From: an aff. Roholtiella sp. LEGE 12411
GTDB lineage: Bacteria > Cyanobacteriota > Cyanobacteriia > Cyanobacteriales > Nostocaceae
Length of the DNA: 47,858 nucleotides
Assembly: GCF_015206995.1 (NCBI RefSeq)
Contig: NZ_JADEXR010000035.1
Coordinates: 1-47,858, forward strand
Direction of reading: 5' to 3'
The position numbers were made by a program, and so were the translations under genes. A model generated the notes under the pieces. It was not told the DNA's origin and searched no databases. It was given only the letters and a program-made list of their open reading frames with translations. Below are positions 26,407 through 35,264 of the stretch, one piece after another. The first letter of the stretch is position 1. Each line of letters starts with the position of its first letter.

Positions 26407-26737
26407 AAACATGTTTAAAACCTGTATTAAGTTTGACTTTAGAAACTAAAAGTAATTCAAGTTGCTAGTTGCAAGAGATAATATCATCTCCGGCTAAAAA
26501 AAGAATCTCCTACAAGATACTTCTCCACGATGCGCTACGCGTAGCTTGCTTACCCGTAGGGTTACGCTACACCATATTGCGCTTAGTATGACAGACGTGT
26601 TTTTTTTTACAAGTGATTAATTAAGATATGATCTAACAGGCGATCGCTTGCGAAGTTTTTAACTCTACTAACACTTGCAATATCACCTGTCACTAACTAA
26701 ACCCCTTGCATAGCGGCAAAAAACAGCTTTGCTGGTT
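26407..26737. other. Intergenic region with small dispersed repeat
   Basis: About 330 bases without a gene. The only recognisable structure is the GC-rich small dispersed repeat at 26528-26573. Confidence 0.5.
26528..26573. repeat. Small dispersed repeat (GCGCTACGCGTAGC type)
   Basis: A GC-rich block containing TGCGCTACGCGTAGCTTGCT and, further on, ACCCGTAGGGTTACGCTAC stands out from AT-rich surroundings. It is built from short palindromes (CTACGCGTAG, CCCGTAGGG-like) typical of the small dispersed repeats of Nostoc-like genomes. Confidence 0.55.
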
Positions 26738-27130
26738 TTAGCTCATATTTGTATAAAAAGCACGGTAGAGCTTAAGTTTTTTCACCTTCATAATTAGAAA
26801 AAATCGCCAGTAATTCAATATCAGATAGTTTTGACGTAATTTACTAACTATTCTACGGTTAAACTCATTAAAACTTTTAGTACCTCCAGATAACCGATAA
26901 TTAGCATAATCGGTATATATTGCGTTTTCTTTAAAGTACTGAAAATTCTGAATGAAGTTGGATTGTCTGTAAAAAACTAGCACTTCTGGTAAGTTTGTCA
27001 GAGCGATACCTTGTTGAATTATCCTGCTAAAAAACTCATAGTCTTGCGCCCGATGTAATTCTTCACAGTAACCACCGTATTCCTTAAATAAAGACGTCCT
27101 GATCATCGCAGCACAATTTGCTATTTTCAT
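26738..27130 (-). pseudogene. Glycosyltransferase family 2, C-terminal remnant
   Basis: 130 residues match the end of a GT2 enzyme. The segment IANCAAMIRTSLFKEYGGYCEELHRAQDYEFFSRI corresponds to the region around the acidic (ED/QD) motif before the catalytic-base helix. It continues with a short C-terminal tail ending YRAFYTNMS. The nucleotide-sugar-binding half (about 150-200 residues with a DxD motif) is missing. Upstream on the same strand the frame stays open through a 28-base palindrome at 27174-27201 and then meets a stop, so the gene was truncated and overwritten by repeat DNA. A non-functional remnant is most likely. Confidence 0.6.
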
Positions 27131-27173
27131 TTTGCCTTGTTTAAAGCCCTGATAGACTTTATCCCGAAACCCT

Positions 27174-27201
27174 GTAGAGACGTTACATGTAACGTCTCTA
27201 C
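27174..27201. repeat. Perfect 28-base palindrome
   Basis: The arm GTAGAGACGTTACA followed by its exact complement TGTAACGTCTCTAC forms a perfect palindrome. Similar GTAGAGACGTT-type palindromes are widely dispersed in Nostoc-like genomes. It interrupts the 5' part of the glycosyltransferase remnant. Confidence 0.7.
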
Positions 27202-27453
27202 GTATGATTCATGAAAATGCTAACTGCTGTATTAGCGAGTATTTAATTTAAGTACTAGTTATGCGATATAATATACGATCGCCATATAAAATCGCCTCAT
27301 ACCTAATTGGGTAGAGGGGAAAATAATTAACGAAATTATTAAAATTTACTGTATCATCGGCGACATTATTAACGCAATTGAATGTTGAAAGAGTAGTCGT
27401 AGACCTGTATAAAGTTTTACATAGATCACTCCTCATCAGAAACTCTGAATACT

Positions 27454-27909
27454 TCACAGCTTTTCTTTCTGCATTCTCAGTTGCTGCTGTCGGCTAAATT
27501 CTTGCTGTCGGCTAAATTCTTGTTGTCGGCTAAATTCTTGCTGTTGCAATCTCAGTTGTTGCTGTCGGCTAAATTCTTGCTGCTGTAGTCTCATTTCTTG
27601 CTGTTGCTGTCTAAATTCTTGCTGTTGTCTCATTTGTTGCCGTTGTCGGCTAAATTCTTGCTGCTGTGATCTCAGTTGCTGTTGTTGTTGTTGCGGTTCT
27701 TGAATATATAACTGTAGCCATGTTTTCCTAACTTGCTCTTGTCTTTGCTGATCTCGCTCCTCTTGTTGTTGTCTGATTCTTTCGGGAAATGAGTTTTGCC
27801 TTTGAGGATCAGTCTCAATTCTTTCTGCATATACGGGAGCATTAATTGGCAAAACTGTTGTCAGAATAATGAATATTAGCCCTGATTTACACATGAATGA
27901 GCCATTCAC
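27454..27909 (-). CDS. Exported Gln-rich repeat protein
   Basis: A 151-residue protein. Residues 1-29 look like a signal peptide (CKSGLIFIILTTVLPINAPVYA), possibly starting at the internal Met6. The rest is almost entirely Gln, Arg, Glu and Ser, built on a repeated QQQEFSRQ-type octad with variants (QQQLRLQQQEF, QQQEMRLQQQ). A charged helix or coiled coil outside the cytoplasm is likely. The DNA behind it is a tandem array (27480-27700) that would expand and contract easily. No family is recognised. A 69-residue frame from a GTG at 27457 overlaps its stop codon but has no protein-like features I can defend. Confidence 0.55.
   Translation of the reverse strand: MNGSFMCKSGLIFIILTTVLPINAPVYAERIETDPQRQNSFPERIRQQQEERDQQRQEQVRKTWLQLYIQEPQQQQQQLRSQQQEFSRQRQQMRQQQEFRQQQQEMRLQQQEFSRQQQLRLQQQEFSRQQEFSRQQEFSRQQQLRMQKEKL
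27480..27700. repeat. Coding tandem repeat (TGTCGGCTAAATTCTTGC units)
   Basis: On the + strand the words GTCGGCTAAATTCTTG and CTGTTG recur with variable spacing. The units encode the QQEFSRQ repeats of the reverse-strand protein. Confidence 0.7.
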
Positions 27910-27974
27910 GATGCAGTTTTCTCCTTACTTGTTATAGGTTAGTTTGAGCGATCGCTCAAATCTTAATCACACAA

Positions 27975-29066
27975 TTAATTATTACTGGCCCTGAGTTGTC
28001 CACAAGCAGCATCGGCTTCTAAACCACGAGAGTAGCGGACGCTAACAGCAATTTGTTGTTGCTTAAGGATGTTGACAAAAGCTTGAATGCGATCGCGGTT
28101 AGGGCGTTTGTAGTCAACTTCCTGAATCGGGTTGTAAGGAATTAAATTCACATGACTTTGGAATCCTCTGAGACATTTTGCCAGTTCCAATGCATGTTCT
28201 GGCAAATCGTTGACACCAGCGAGAAGGACATATTCAAAACTAACCCGGCGTCCAGTAACTTCCACATATTCTCGACACTCACTCAGCAAATCTTCTAGAG
28301 GATAGGCGCGAGCGCTGGGGATAAGTTTTTCTCGCAATGCTTGATTAGGAGCATGAAGACTAACAGCAAGAGTCACTTGCAAATGGTGTTGAGCGAACTG
28401 ACGGATGCGATCGCGAATACCAACTGTTGATACAGTAAGCGATCGCGCTCCTATACCGACATCTTGATTCAAGGATTTCAGAGCTGCTAGTACATTCTCA
28501 GTATTCAACAACGGTTCACCTAGTCCCATAAACACTACATTGCTAACGCGTTGCTGAAAATCTTCTTGTACAGTTAACACCTGATCCACGATTTCATGCA
28601 CTGCTAGATTACGCTTGTAGCCTCCTTTACCCGTAGCGCAGAAATCACACGCCATCGGACAACCCACCTGCGTAGAGACGCAAACTGTCAGCCGGGATTT
28701 TGGGCCTTTTCCCCCTTCTCCAAAAGTGGGAATGCCAACAGTTTCAATAATTTGATTATCTGCGAGTTGCAGGAGATATTTTATTGTGCCATCGGGTGCG
28801 ACAGTGCGGTAGTGTAAAGTTGAGCGTCCAATAGGGATGTGTGCAATTTCCTCACGCCAATTTTTTGGGAAGACAGATATATCAGATAGCGATCGCACTC
28901 CCTTTTGATATATCCACTCATGGAGTTGCTTTCCCCTGTAACTAAGTTGTCCCTGCTGCTGCACCCAAGCGGTTAACTCAGCAACCGAAGCACCTAGTAG
29001 AGCAATTAGTTCTGATTTTTCTGGGTTGTGTGAGTCAACCGGAGATACAACAGGCGTAGCAGACAT
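27975..29066 (-). CDS. rlmN: RlmN, 23S rRNA/tRNA adenine-C2 methyltransferase
   Basis: A 363-residue radical-SAM enzyme that methylates C2 of A2503 in 23S rRNA and A37 of certain tRNAs. The iron-sulfur cluster motif [12 protein letters not shown] supplies Cys136, Cys140 and Cys143. Other segments are [10 protein letters not shown] (SAM contact), [15 protein letters not shown], and the C-terminal [12 protein letters not shown] with the methyl-carrying Cys near residue 355. The N-terminal accessory helix region ([16 protein letters not shown]) is also conserved. Length is standard. It is preceded on the same strand by the H-NOX kinase gene about 60 bases away, but a functional link is not evident. 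Confidence 0.95.
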   Translation of the reverse strand: MSATPVVSPVDSHNPEKSELIALLGASVAELTAWVQQQGQLSYRGKQLHEWIYQKGVRSLSDISVFPKNWREEIAHIPIGRSTLHYRTVAPDGTIKYLLQLADNQIIETVGIPTFGEGGKGPKSRLTVCVSTQVGCPMACDFCATGKGGYKRNLAVHEIVDQVLTVQEDFQQRVSNVVFMGLGEPLLNTENVLAALKSLNQDVGIGARSLTVSTVGIRDRIRQFAQHHLQVTLAVSLHAPNQALREKLIPSARAYPLEDLLSECREYVEVTGRRVSFEYVLLAGVNDLPEHALELAKCLRGFQSHVNLIPYNPIQEVDYKRPNRDRIQAFVNILKQQQIAVSVRYSRGLEADAACGQLRASNN

Positions 29067-29128
29067 AATAAATCAATAATTGATACTGGATCTCTATCCT
29101 ATAACTTCTTGTTCAAAACTGGAGTTGA

Positions 29129-30571
29129 TTAAGCAGCTTTTTGCCTAAGTGGAATTTCGATCCAGAACTCTGTTCCTTTTCCAAGTTCCGAAATACATTC
29201 TATTTTGCCGCTATGCTTATCTACAATGATTTGATAGCTGATTGATAATCCTAAACCAGTGCCTTGTCCCACAGGTTTAGTTGTGAAAAAAGGGTCAAAT
29301 ATTCTTTGCTTAACGTTTTCTGCCATCCCTGAACCATTATCTTTAATACTGATAATTGCACGCTGTTGATTGTCTACCTGAGTTTGGATGGTAATGCTAC
29401 TAGATTGCTTTGCAATTTCTTGTTTTGAACACACCTTTTCTTCGTAGTGTATAGCATCAATCGCATTACTTAAAATATTCATAAACACCTGATTTATTTG
29501 TCCTCCATAACATTCTACAAGAGGTAAATCGCCATATATTTTGATAATTTCAATTGGCTGATAACCAGATTTATTCTCTAGGCGATGTTGCAAAATCAAT
29601 AGTGTATTATCGATACCCTCATGAATATCAATAGGTTTCATCCCAGCTTGATCGAGTCGCGAGAAGTTCCGTAAATTTAGGACAATCTCACGAATACGTT
29701 TAGCGCCGACTTCTAAAGAAGATAAGGTTTTTGGTAGGTCTTCAATGATAAAGTCTAGATCGCCTTTTTTAAGTAAGGCTTCAATTTGCGGATAGGGTTG
29801 AGGATAAAACTGTTGGTATATCTGGATTAAACTTAGTAAATACTGAGTGTATTCATTAATATATTTGAGGTTGCCATAAATAAAGTTTACTGGGTTATTA
29901 ATTTCGTGGGCAACACCAGCAACCAATTGACCCAGACTAGACATTTTTTCAATTTGAATTACTTGCGATTGTGTTTGTTGCAACTCCTTGAGAGTGTTTT
30001 CTAACCTTTGTGCTTGTGTTTCGGCAGTCTTAGCCAGATATTCTTGAATTATTAGCGCGTTTTCTAGCTGCGCTTGTCGCTGGGTCAGTTCATCTGTTAA
30101 TTTCTGAATATCCTCCAAAGCTGTATTTTTAGCTTGTAGCAAAAAAATTAAGTCAACACTCTGGTCATGAATTGCAAAGTCTTTAAGCTTCAAATTAGAG
30201 TTAGCTAGAGTCTGTATATTATTTCCCCAAACAGAGCAGAGGAAAATCATAATTTCCTGCTCAGTAACATACATCATTTGCCCTTTAAGAATAATCTTAT
30301 TATGCAAAGATTCAAACATAAATAAAGAGCTAATACGTTTGGCGATCGCTATAAAATCAATCTGAATATCTGGACGTAAAATCTGAAAATTTTGCTCAAT
30401 TAAACTGCCTACTAAAGGGACTGGATGAATACGTTGCAAAACCTCTCCTACTTGTACAATCTTCCTTTCACGATTAAACACAATATGAAATGGAAAGGCT
30501 TTTGCGAACAACTGCGGTGAAAGATTGAACTGAGGAGAAATCATAACATAGTTAGTTAGGTTTATACTCAA
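29129..30571 (-). CDS. H-NOX-associated sensor histidine kinase
   Basis: A 480-residue kinase. Residues about 10-150 match the HNOBA domain (H-NOX-associated, PAS-like), starting ISPQFNLSPQLFAKAFPFHIVF. A coiled coil follows at 155-210 (LTDELTQRQAQLENALIIQEY, QAQRLENTLKELQQTQSQVI). Next is a HisKA-type dimerisation helix with the phospho-His in GVAHEINNPVNFIYGN, then a HATPase domain with N, G1 and G2 boxes (ILSNAIDAI, IKDNGSGM, GQGTGLGLSIS). It has no membrane helix. It overlaps the upstream H-NOX gene by 20 bases, so the pair is co-translated. The H-NOX protein should sense NO (or redox state) and control this kinase. No response regulator lies next to it. Confidence 0.92.
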   Translation of the reverse strand: MSINLTNYVMISPQFNLSPQLFAKAFPFHIVFNRERKIVQVGEVLQRIHPVPLVGSLIEQNFQILRPDIQIDFIAIAKRISSLFMFESLHNKIILKGQMMYVTEQEIMIFLCSVWGNNIQTLANSNLKLKDFAIHDQSVDLIFLLQAKNTALEDIQKLTDELTQRQAQLENALIIQEYLAKTAETQAQRLENTLKELQQTQSQVIQIEKMSSLGQLVAGVAHEINNPVNFIYGNLKYINEYTQYLLSLIQIYQQFYPQPYPQIEALLKKGDLDFIIEDLPKTLSSLEVGAKRIREIVLNLRNFSRLDQAGMKPIDIHEGIDNTLLILQHRLENKSGYQPIEIIKIYGDLPLVECYGGQINQVFMNILSNAIDAIHYEEKVCSKQEIAKQSSSITIQTQVDNQQRAIISIKDNGSGMAENVKQRIFDPFFTTKPVGQGTGLGLSISYQIIVDKHSGKIECISELGKGTEFWIEIPLRQKAA

Positions 30572-31103
30572 TCAAGAAAGCATCATGCTCCGCTCCCTCT
30601 TCCCGATTTTGAGTTTGGACAATCTTAACTTCTGTGTTGAACCTTGTCCCCAAACCCTTGAGCAAACCGACAACCATTGCAGCTAGTCCGTGACGATTAG
30701 AACGGTAGTCCAATTTTAAAGAATTTTCTTCTGTTTCGGTACATTCAAATGAAGGCGGATGATATTCTGGAAAATTGATACTAAGACGAGTATGAAGATC
30801 ATCCAAATTTTCTAAGAATTCAGGTAATGTATCGCCACACATGTCCATCATTGCACCGTAGCCTGCCTGACCAGTGTACTGTATCCAATATTCTCCAAAG
30901 GCTTGCATAATTTCTGCACCAGATAAGCCGACAACTTCACTTGTCGCCTTTACTAGTTTGTGAGTTAGATCATCAGGATAGGGTTCCATCCTCAAAAAAG
31001 TATCTATTTTGATTTCAGCTTTTTGTTTAATTGTCTGCCAGATTTCTTCACCAAAGCGATCGCACACCATATCCTGAATCGCTTTGTTTATTAAGCCGTA
31101 CAT
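30552..31103 (-). CDS. hnoX: H-NOX heme nitric-oxide sensor
   Basis: A 183-residue stand-alone H-NOX (HNOB) domain. The start MYGLINKAIQDMV is characteristic. The proximal heme ligand is His104 (NLDDLHTRL), Pro117 follows in the family spacing, and the heme-propionate motif Y-x-S-x-R is YRSNR at 133-137. It is closely similar by eye to the well-studied Nostoc H-NOX. The pocket residues needed to decide NO-only versus O2 binding were not analysed. The gene overlaps the kinase gene, matching the known H-NOX/histidine kinase operon layout. It precedes the kinase, with a 287-base upstream gap carrying its promoter. Confidence 0.95.
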   Translation of the reverse strand: MYGLINKAIQDMVCDRFGEEIWQTIKQKAEIKIDTFLRMEPYPDDLTHKLVKATSEVVGLSGAEIMQAFGEYWIQYTGQAGYGAMMDMCGDTLPEFLENLDDLHTRLSINFPEYHPPSFECTETEENSLKLDYRSNRHGLAAMVVGLLKGLGTRFNTEVKIVQTQNREEGAEHDAFLIEYKPN

Positions 31104-31390
31104 CTAGATATCCTATTATTTATATATCTTTGATTTCATAGTACACAGTCAAGTTGTCAAATTAATATTTCTCTTTTAAATAAGATGACCAATTAATTTG
31201 AAAAGTTGCCGTGTTCACTCCTAACTCGCTTCACGAAAAAGGAATTAATTAATATAACTTATTCTGTTCTGAAACTATATTTATTTATAATAAGAGTTTT
31301 CCTAACTCCTGTTTTCTGTTTTCATCTCCTGACTATGTTCATTTATATTTAGCTGTGTCTGCTGGTATACGAAGCGGTTTTGTACCCGAA

Positions 31391-31744
31391 TCAACCAAAA
31401 GTTGAACCGTTCCATCCCCACATTGCACTTTTGGCATCTGCAAACTCTATGTAAATCCGATTTTTAGACACACCTAGTGTTTGATTAATCTGCTGGCAAA
31501 AATCCTGACTCATCGCCTCGGTTTGATCTGGCTTCATTGTACCGATGCTCTTAATTTCAATGTAGCAAACAGGGTCAGTAGTCCCGGCAAATGTCATGGG
31601 AATTTCTGGCTCAAACGCAGTCATTACATAGGATTCAGGTTTTCCCAGATGTTTGGCTAACTTGGCAGATAAGCTCAAAAGCATTGTTTCAACTTCAGCT
31701 TTTTGAGGAGGAGATACAGAAGTTTGCACTTTAATTAATGGCAT
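31391..31744 (-). CDS. MIF/phenylpyruvate tautomerase-like protein
   Basis: A 117-residue protein of the macrophage migration inhibitory factor family. It begins MPLIKVQTSV, placing the catalytic proline at position 2 after Met removal. It carries the family's KLAKHLGKPESYVMTAFEPE segment and the closing IYIEFADAKSAMWGWNGSTFG. Members form trimers and tautomerise phenylpyruvate or similar enols, but the bacterial substrate is unknown. It lies 10 bases downstream of cobM on the same strand, so the two are probably co-transcribed. Confidence 0.88.
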   Translation of the reverse strand: MPLIKVQTSVSPPQKAEVETMLLSLSAKLAKHLGKPESYVMTAFEPEIPMTFAGTTDPVCYIEIKSIGTMKPDQTEAMSQDFCQQINQTLGVSKNRIYIEFADAKSAMWGWNGSTFG

Positions 31745-31754
31745 AATACACGCT

Positions 31755-32537
31755 TCAATGATGAGATGAACGAAATAAATGACTATGTTCAGGATGATAT
31801 AAACGCGATCGCCCTGTTGCTGGCAAGAGTGCTGGACTTATTAGATAAAGTGTAGTACGAATTAGCTTTTCTTGATGAGTAGAATCTGCCATTTGGTTAA
31901 GAGGGACAACTCTGATTTTTTCATCGGGCCATCCTAGCCGAAAGCAAATTGCTACTGGGGTTTCGGCTGGATAATGTTCCAGTAGTCTAGCTTGGGCATT
32001 TTCAACGTGACGCGCACTCAGATATAAGCAAAGGCTAGCTTGATGTGCCGCCAGAGTAGCTAATTCTTCGGTGACGGGGACTTCTGTACGTCCGCTGATG
32101 CGCGTTAGGATAATGGTTTGAACTAAACCGGGAACAGTTAGTTCTACTTTGAGTTTGGCAGCTGCGGCTTGAAAGGCGCTGATACCTGGTATAACTTCAA
32201 AAGGAATTTTCGCCTCTGCGAGAAGGTGCATTTGCTCGTGGATAGCGCTGTAGAGACTGGGATCGCCGGAATGGAGACGAACAACAGATTTTTGCGATCG
32301 CACTCTTGCGATCATGATTGGCAAAATCTCTTCTAAAGTCTGATTCGCAGTCCTAATGATCTCCGCGTCTTTTCGGCAAAGATCCAAAATCTCTTCAGGT
32401 ACTAAAGAATCAGCAAATAAAATCACATCGGCAACAGCCAATAGTTTCTGCGCCTTAACCGTCAATAAATCTGGATCTCCAGGGCCTGCCCCCACAATAT
32501 ATACAGATGGTTTTATAGTATGTAGTTTGTTGTTCAT
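31755..32537 (-). CDS. cobM: Precorrin-4 C11-methyltransferase
   Basis: A 260-residue tetrapyrrole methylase of the cobalamin pathway, which methylates C11 of precorrin-4 with SAM. Visible are the SAM-binding loop VYIVGAGPGDPDLLTVKA, the LFADSLVPEEIL and VRLHSGDPSLYSAIHEQ segments, VIPGISAFQAAAAKL, and TVPGLVQTIILTR. The C-terminal 20 residues (ATGRSRLYHPEHSHLFRSSHH) are His-rich. The frame extends to an ATG at 32561, but the ATG at 32537 fits the family start better. No other cobalamin gene lies in the window. Confidence 0.9.
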   Translation of the reverse strand: MNNKLHTIKPSVYIVGAGPGDPDLLTVKAQKLLAVADVILFADSLVPEEILDLCRKDAEIIRTANQTLEEILPIMIARVRSQKSVVRLHSGDPSLYSAIHEQMHLLAEAKIPFEVIPGISAFQAAAAKLKVELTVPGLVQTIILTRISGRTEVPVTEELATLAAHQASLCLYLSARHVENAQARLLEHYPAETPVAICFRLGWPDEKIRVVPLNQMADSTHQEKLIRTTLYLISPALLPATGRSRLYHPEHSHLFRSSHH

Positions 32538-32675
32538 AACTAATATTTTCAGTATATTCACGCTTATCAGAACACATAAACAATCCCTTAAAAAATTTTT
32601 GGCATTTTCTTCAGTATCTTTCCGGATTTACCCTCTTTTCCCAGTAGAGAGTAATGGTAGATGCACCCTGGTTAA

Positions 32676-32708
32676 GCCCTAGAGAAAACTCTGGGGCATT
32701 TTTTATTT
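32676..32708 (+). terminator. Orphan rho-independent terminator on the + strand
   Basis: GCCCTAGAG (32676-32684) pairs with CTCTGGGGC (32689-32697) through nine pairs with one G-U and an AAAA loop, followed by ATTTTTTATTT. Its polarity is rightward, yet both neighbouring genes (cobM and lgt) run leftward. It may end a short unannotated rightward transcript starting in the 32540-32670 region. Confidence 0.6.
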
Positions 32709-32712
32709 CTTG

Positions 32713-32747
32713 GTCAACAGTCAAGGGTCAAGGGTCAAGAGTCAGTA
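32713..32747. repeat. Heptanucleotide tandem repeat (GTCAAGG units)
   Basis: Five 7-base units (GTCAACA, GTCAAGG twice, GTCAAGA, GTCAGTA) are followed by a C/T-rich stretch to 32800 that runs into the end of lgt. It belongs to the same repeat class as the start of the window. Confidence 0.75.
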
Positions 32748-32775
32748 TTTCTTCCCCTTGTGCTCCCCCTGCTCC

Positions 32776-33651
32776 CTATCTCCCACTCTCCCCATCTGCC
32801 TTAGAGGGAGGAATTACATCGGGTAAAGGGCGTTTGATTAAATAAAGCCAAGCTAACCCAGCTAATCCAAAGATAATTCCTAGCCCACTCACTACTTGTG
32901 CCATCCGCAAGGGCCCTAGCATTAAGCTATCAGTGCGAAATCCTTCAATCCACAGGCGTCCTAAGCTGTAGGCTGGCCAGTAGACTAGAAACAGTGTGCC
33001 TACCTTCAGGCGTGGCTTGCCAGATAAAGAGCGAAAAAACAACGTTATCAACAGCGTAAACACCATTAAATTCCACAGAGATTCATAGAGGAAGGTGGGA
33101 TGAAAGTAATCGAAATTAGCATACTCTGAGGGACGATGCTCCAGTGGAATATATAGCTTCCAGGGTAAATTGGTAGGGTCGCCAAAAGCTTCAGAGTTGA
33201 AGAAATTGCCCCAACGGCCGATCGCTTGTCCTAAAATCAGCGAAGGAGCTACCAAATCTGCCAGTTGCCAGAAAGAAACTTGCTTGAGTCTGGCAAATAT
33301 TAACGCTGCCAAAACGCCACCTAGAATCGCTCCGTGAATGGCAATACCTCCTTCCCAGATAGCAATGATTTTTTCTGGAGTTGAGGCATATTTTGACCAC
33401 TCAAACAAAACGTAATATAGTCTGGCGCCGGGAATTGCCCCAATTAACAACCAAAAGAACAAATCGCTCAGCAAATCTGGATTAACGTTACGGCGCTTTG
33501 CCAAGTATTGAGAAAGAATAACACCAATTAATACTGCTGTGGCAATCAACAAACCATACCAGCGGATAATTATTGGCCCTATTTTCACCAGAATCGGTCC
33601 CGGAGAAGTAAATTGAAACGCCAAGGGCAAAGTGGAAAAATCCAGTACCAT
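32776..33651 (-). CDS. lgt: Prolipoprotein diacylglyceryl transferase
   Basis: A 291-residue inner-membrane enzyme that adds diacylglycerol to the lipobox Cys of prelipoproteins. About seven membrane helices are evident. Conserved motifs are [33 protein letters not shown], the Lgt signature [28 protein letters not shown], and [13 protein letters not shown]. The extreme C-terminus ([13 protein letters not shown]) is encoded by the C/T-rich repeat region and may be an extension acquired from it. It is divergent from coaD across 297 bases. It has no operon partner. Confidence 0.95.
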   Translation of the reverse strand: MVLDFSTLPLAFQFTSPGPILVKIGPIIIRWYGLLIATAVLIGVILSQYLAKRRNVNPDLLSDLFFWLLIGAIPGARLYYVLFEWSKYASTPEKIIAIWEGGIAIHGAILGGVLAALIFARLKQVSFWQLADLVAPSLILGQAIGRWGNFFNSEAFGDPTNLPWKLYIPLEHRPSEYANFDYFHPTFLYESLWNLMVFTLLITLFFRSLSGKPRLKVGTLFLVYWPAYSLGRLWIEGFRTDSLMLGPLRMAQVVSGLGIIFGLAGLAWLYLIKRPLPDVIPPSKADGESGR

Positions 33652-33948
33652 GCAAAATTACCTAGAATATTTCATGAATTATCCACGCACTTTGCTAAGT
33701 ACGGGGTTTCTTACGTCTTAACTGCTGAACCTACGCTTGAATCCGTCACAAGGAAAGTGGAGACGCAAGTAGAAATTCAGCATCTACGTTTAGGAGTCTA
33801 AATTCCTAATGCCTAGTTGAGCATAACTTGTGCCATCAAAACAATTGAGTTTAACACCCTCGGTCAGAGCGTGAGATGGTAGATTTGAGTAAGTTACATA
33901 CAAAGGTTTCGATATAATCACTTAAACAACTTTGATATATCTAAGATT

Positions 33949-34521
33949 GTGATTGCTGTTTATCCTGGTAGCTTTGACCCCATTACCTTGGGACACCTTG
34001 ACCTCATTGGACGCGCCAGTAGGCTGTTTGATCGGGTGATTGTCGCAGTATTGCGGAATCCTAACAAAATGCCACTATTTAGCGTGCAGCAGCGGCTAGA
34101 ACAGATTAGTCTCTCTACACAGCATCTACCTAATGTAGAAGCAGACAGCTTCGACGGTCTAACTATCAACTATGCTCAAATCCGACAAGCGCAAGTCTTG
34201 CTGCGGGGTTTACGGGCAGTGTCAGACTTTGAAATAGAATTGCAAATGGCTCACACCAATAAAACTCTTTCTACTCAAATAGAGACAGTTTTTTTAGCAA
34301 CCTCAAATGAGTATAGTTTTTTAAGTAGTAGTGTGGTAAAAGAGATTGCAAGGTTTGGTGGCTCTGTCGATCATCTCGTTCCCCCACACATTGCCCTAGA
34401 TATATACCAATGCTACAACCACAACTCTCCAATGTTGAATCCAATCACAACCCAAGCAATCCCCCTCAAGAGTATGCCAATGGAAACTCCTCCGGAGATG
34501 CTTCACGATCAGCAGGTGTAG
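33949..34521 (+). CDS. coaD: Phosphopantetheine adenylyltransferase
   Basis: A 190-residue enzyme of coenzyme A synthesis (ATP + 4'-phosphopantetheine to dephospho-CoA). It has the nucleotidyltransferase motif [33 protein letters not shown], and the ATP-binding [18 protein letters not shown]. The start is the GTG at 33949; no upstream ATG is in frame. Most CoaD proteins are about 160-165 residues, so the last 25 or so residues are an extension. That extension is encoded in the region overlapping the next gene by 112 bases. Confidence 0.92.
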   Translation: MIAVYPGSFDPITLGHLDLIGRASRLFDRVIVAVLRNPNKMPLFSVQQRLEQISLSTQHLPNVEADSFDGLTINYAQIRQAQVLLRGLRAVSDFEIELQMAHTNKTLSTQIETVFLATSNEYSFLSSSVVKEIARFGGSVDHLVPPHIALDIYQCYNHNSPMLNPITTQAIPLKSMPMETPPEMLHDQQV

Positions 34522-35099
34522 ATATTCAGCAGGAACTTAACCGCCTAGAGGAAATGGTTCTCTCTAGTGTCCGAATTCCGCTGACGGGACGCACGCTCAT
34601 AGATGAAGAACAACTACTTGATCAGCTAGATTTTATCCGGCTTTCTTTACCATCGGTTTTTCAGGAAGCAGCAGCAATCCTCGAACAAAAGGAGGAAATT
34701 CTGCTGGAAGCAGAAGAGTATGGACAGCAAGTTGTTGAAGCAGCACAAGCAAAAAGAGCGCAGATTTTGGCTGAAAGCGATATTGTCAGACAGGCAGAAC
34801 AGGAAGCTGAACTACTAAGGCGACAAGTGCAACAAGAGTGTGAGGCAATCATGCAAGAAACCCTCACTGAAATTGAACGCAAACGCCATGCTTGTCAGCA
34901 AGAGTTGGAGGAAATGCGACAAACAGCGATCGCTCAAGCTCAAAAAATTGAAGATGGTGCTGATGGATATGCCGATGGCGTCCTAGAAAATATCGAGCAG
35001 GATCTCCAAGAAATGTTGCGAATTATTACCAATGGACGGCAACAACTGCGAGGAGATAGCTCCACACAGCATAATTCACCTCCTGGCAACAAAAGATAG
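34410..35099 (+). CDS. Coiled-coil protein, DivIVA/ATP-synthase-b-like
   Basis: A 229-residue protein. The first 40 residues are Asn/Ser-rich. A conserved-looking segment follows ([42 protein letters not shown]), then about 110 residues of continuous coiled coil rich in Glu, Gln, Ala and Arg. Related cyanobacterial proteins next to coaD are annotated only as DivIVA-like or hypothetical. It is probably cytosolic or membrane-associated through partners. It overlaps coaD by 112 bases in another frame. An internal Met at the EEMVLSS segment could be an alternative start that removes the overlap. Confidence 0.75.
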   Translation: MLQPQLSNVESNHNPSNPPQEYANGNSSGDASRSAGVDIQQELNRLEEMVLSSVRIPLTGRTLIDEEQLLDQLDFIRLSLPSVFQEAAAILEQKEEILLEAEEYGQQVVEAAQAKRAQILAESDIVRQAEQEAELLRRQVQQECEAIMQETLTEIERKRHACQQELEEMRQTAIAQAQKIEDGADGYADGVLENIEQDLQEMLRIITNGRQQLRGDSSTQHNSPPGNKR

Positions 35100-35134
35100 A
35101 GGATCTAAAAAGAACAGATGCGAAATAATTTTAG

Positions 35135-35162
35135 GTTGGGTTTAGCTACTACTAAACCCAAC
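35135..35162 (+). terminator. Hairpin after the coiled-coil gene
   Basis: GTTGGGTTTAG (35135-35145) and CTAAACCCAAC (35152-35162) are exact complements with a six-base loop. Only AAATTT follows, so it is a weak terminator. It also resembles GTTGGGTTT palindromes dispersed in cyanobacterial genomes. Confidence 0.5.
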
Positions 35163-35264
35163 AAATTTCATTAAAACTTTTAGATTTCCATAGACTAAAC
35201 TTTACTTACTTAGTGAATAGGTTTAAAATTAGTGCTTGTAATTATTGAGCAAGATTTTTAATCA

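Noticed and set aside
27248-27457. 69-residue reverse-strand frame whose GTG overlaps the stop of the Gln-rich gene
   Set aside because: The composition is unremarkable, there is no recognisable motif or ribosome-binding site, and it begins only with GTG.
27480-27700. Regular array considered as a CRISPR
   Set aside because: The units are 18-30 bases with no unique spacers and translate as a continuous Gln-rich repeat.
33613-33801. Forward frame of 62 residues over the start of lgt
   Set aside because: It is antisense to the lgt N-terminus and extends into the lgt/coaD promoter region without protein-like features.
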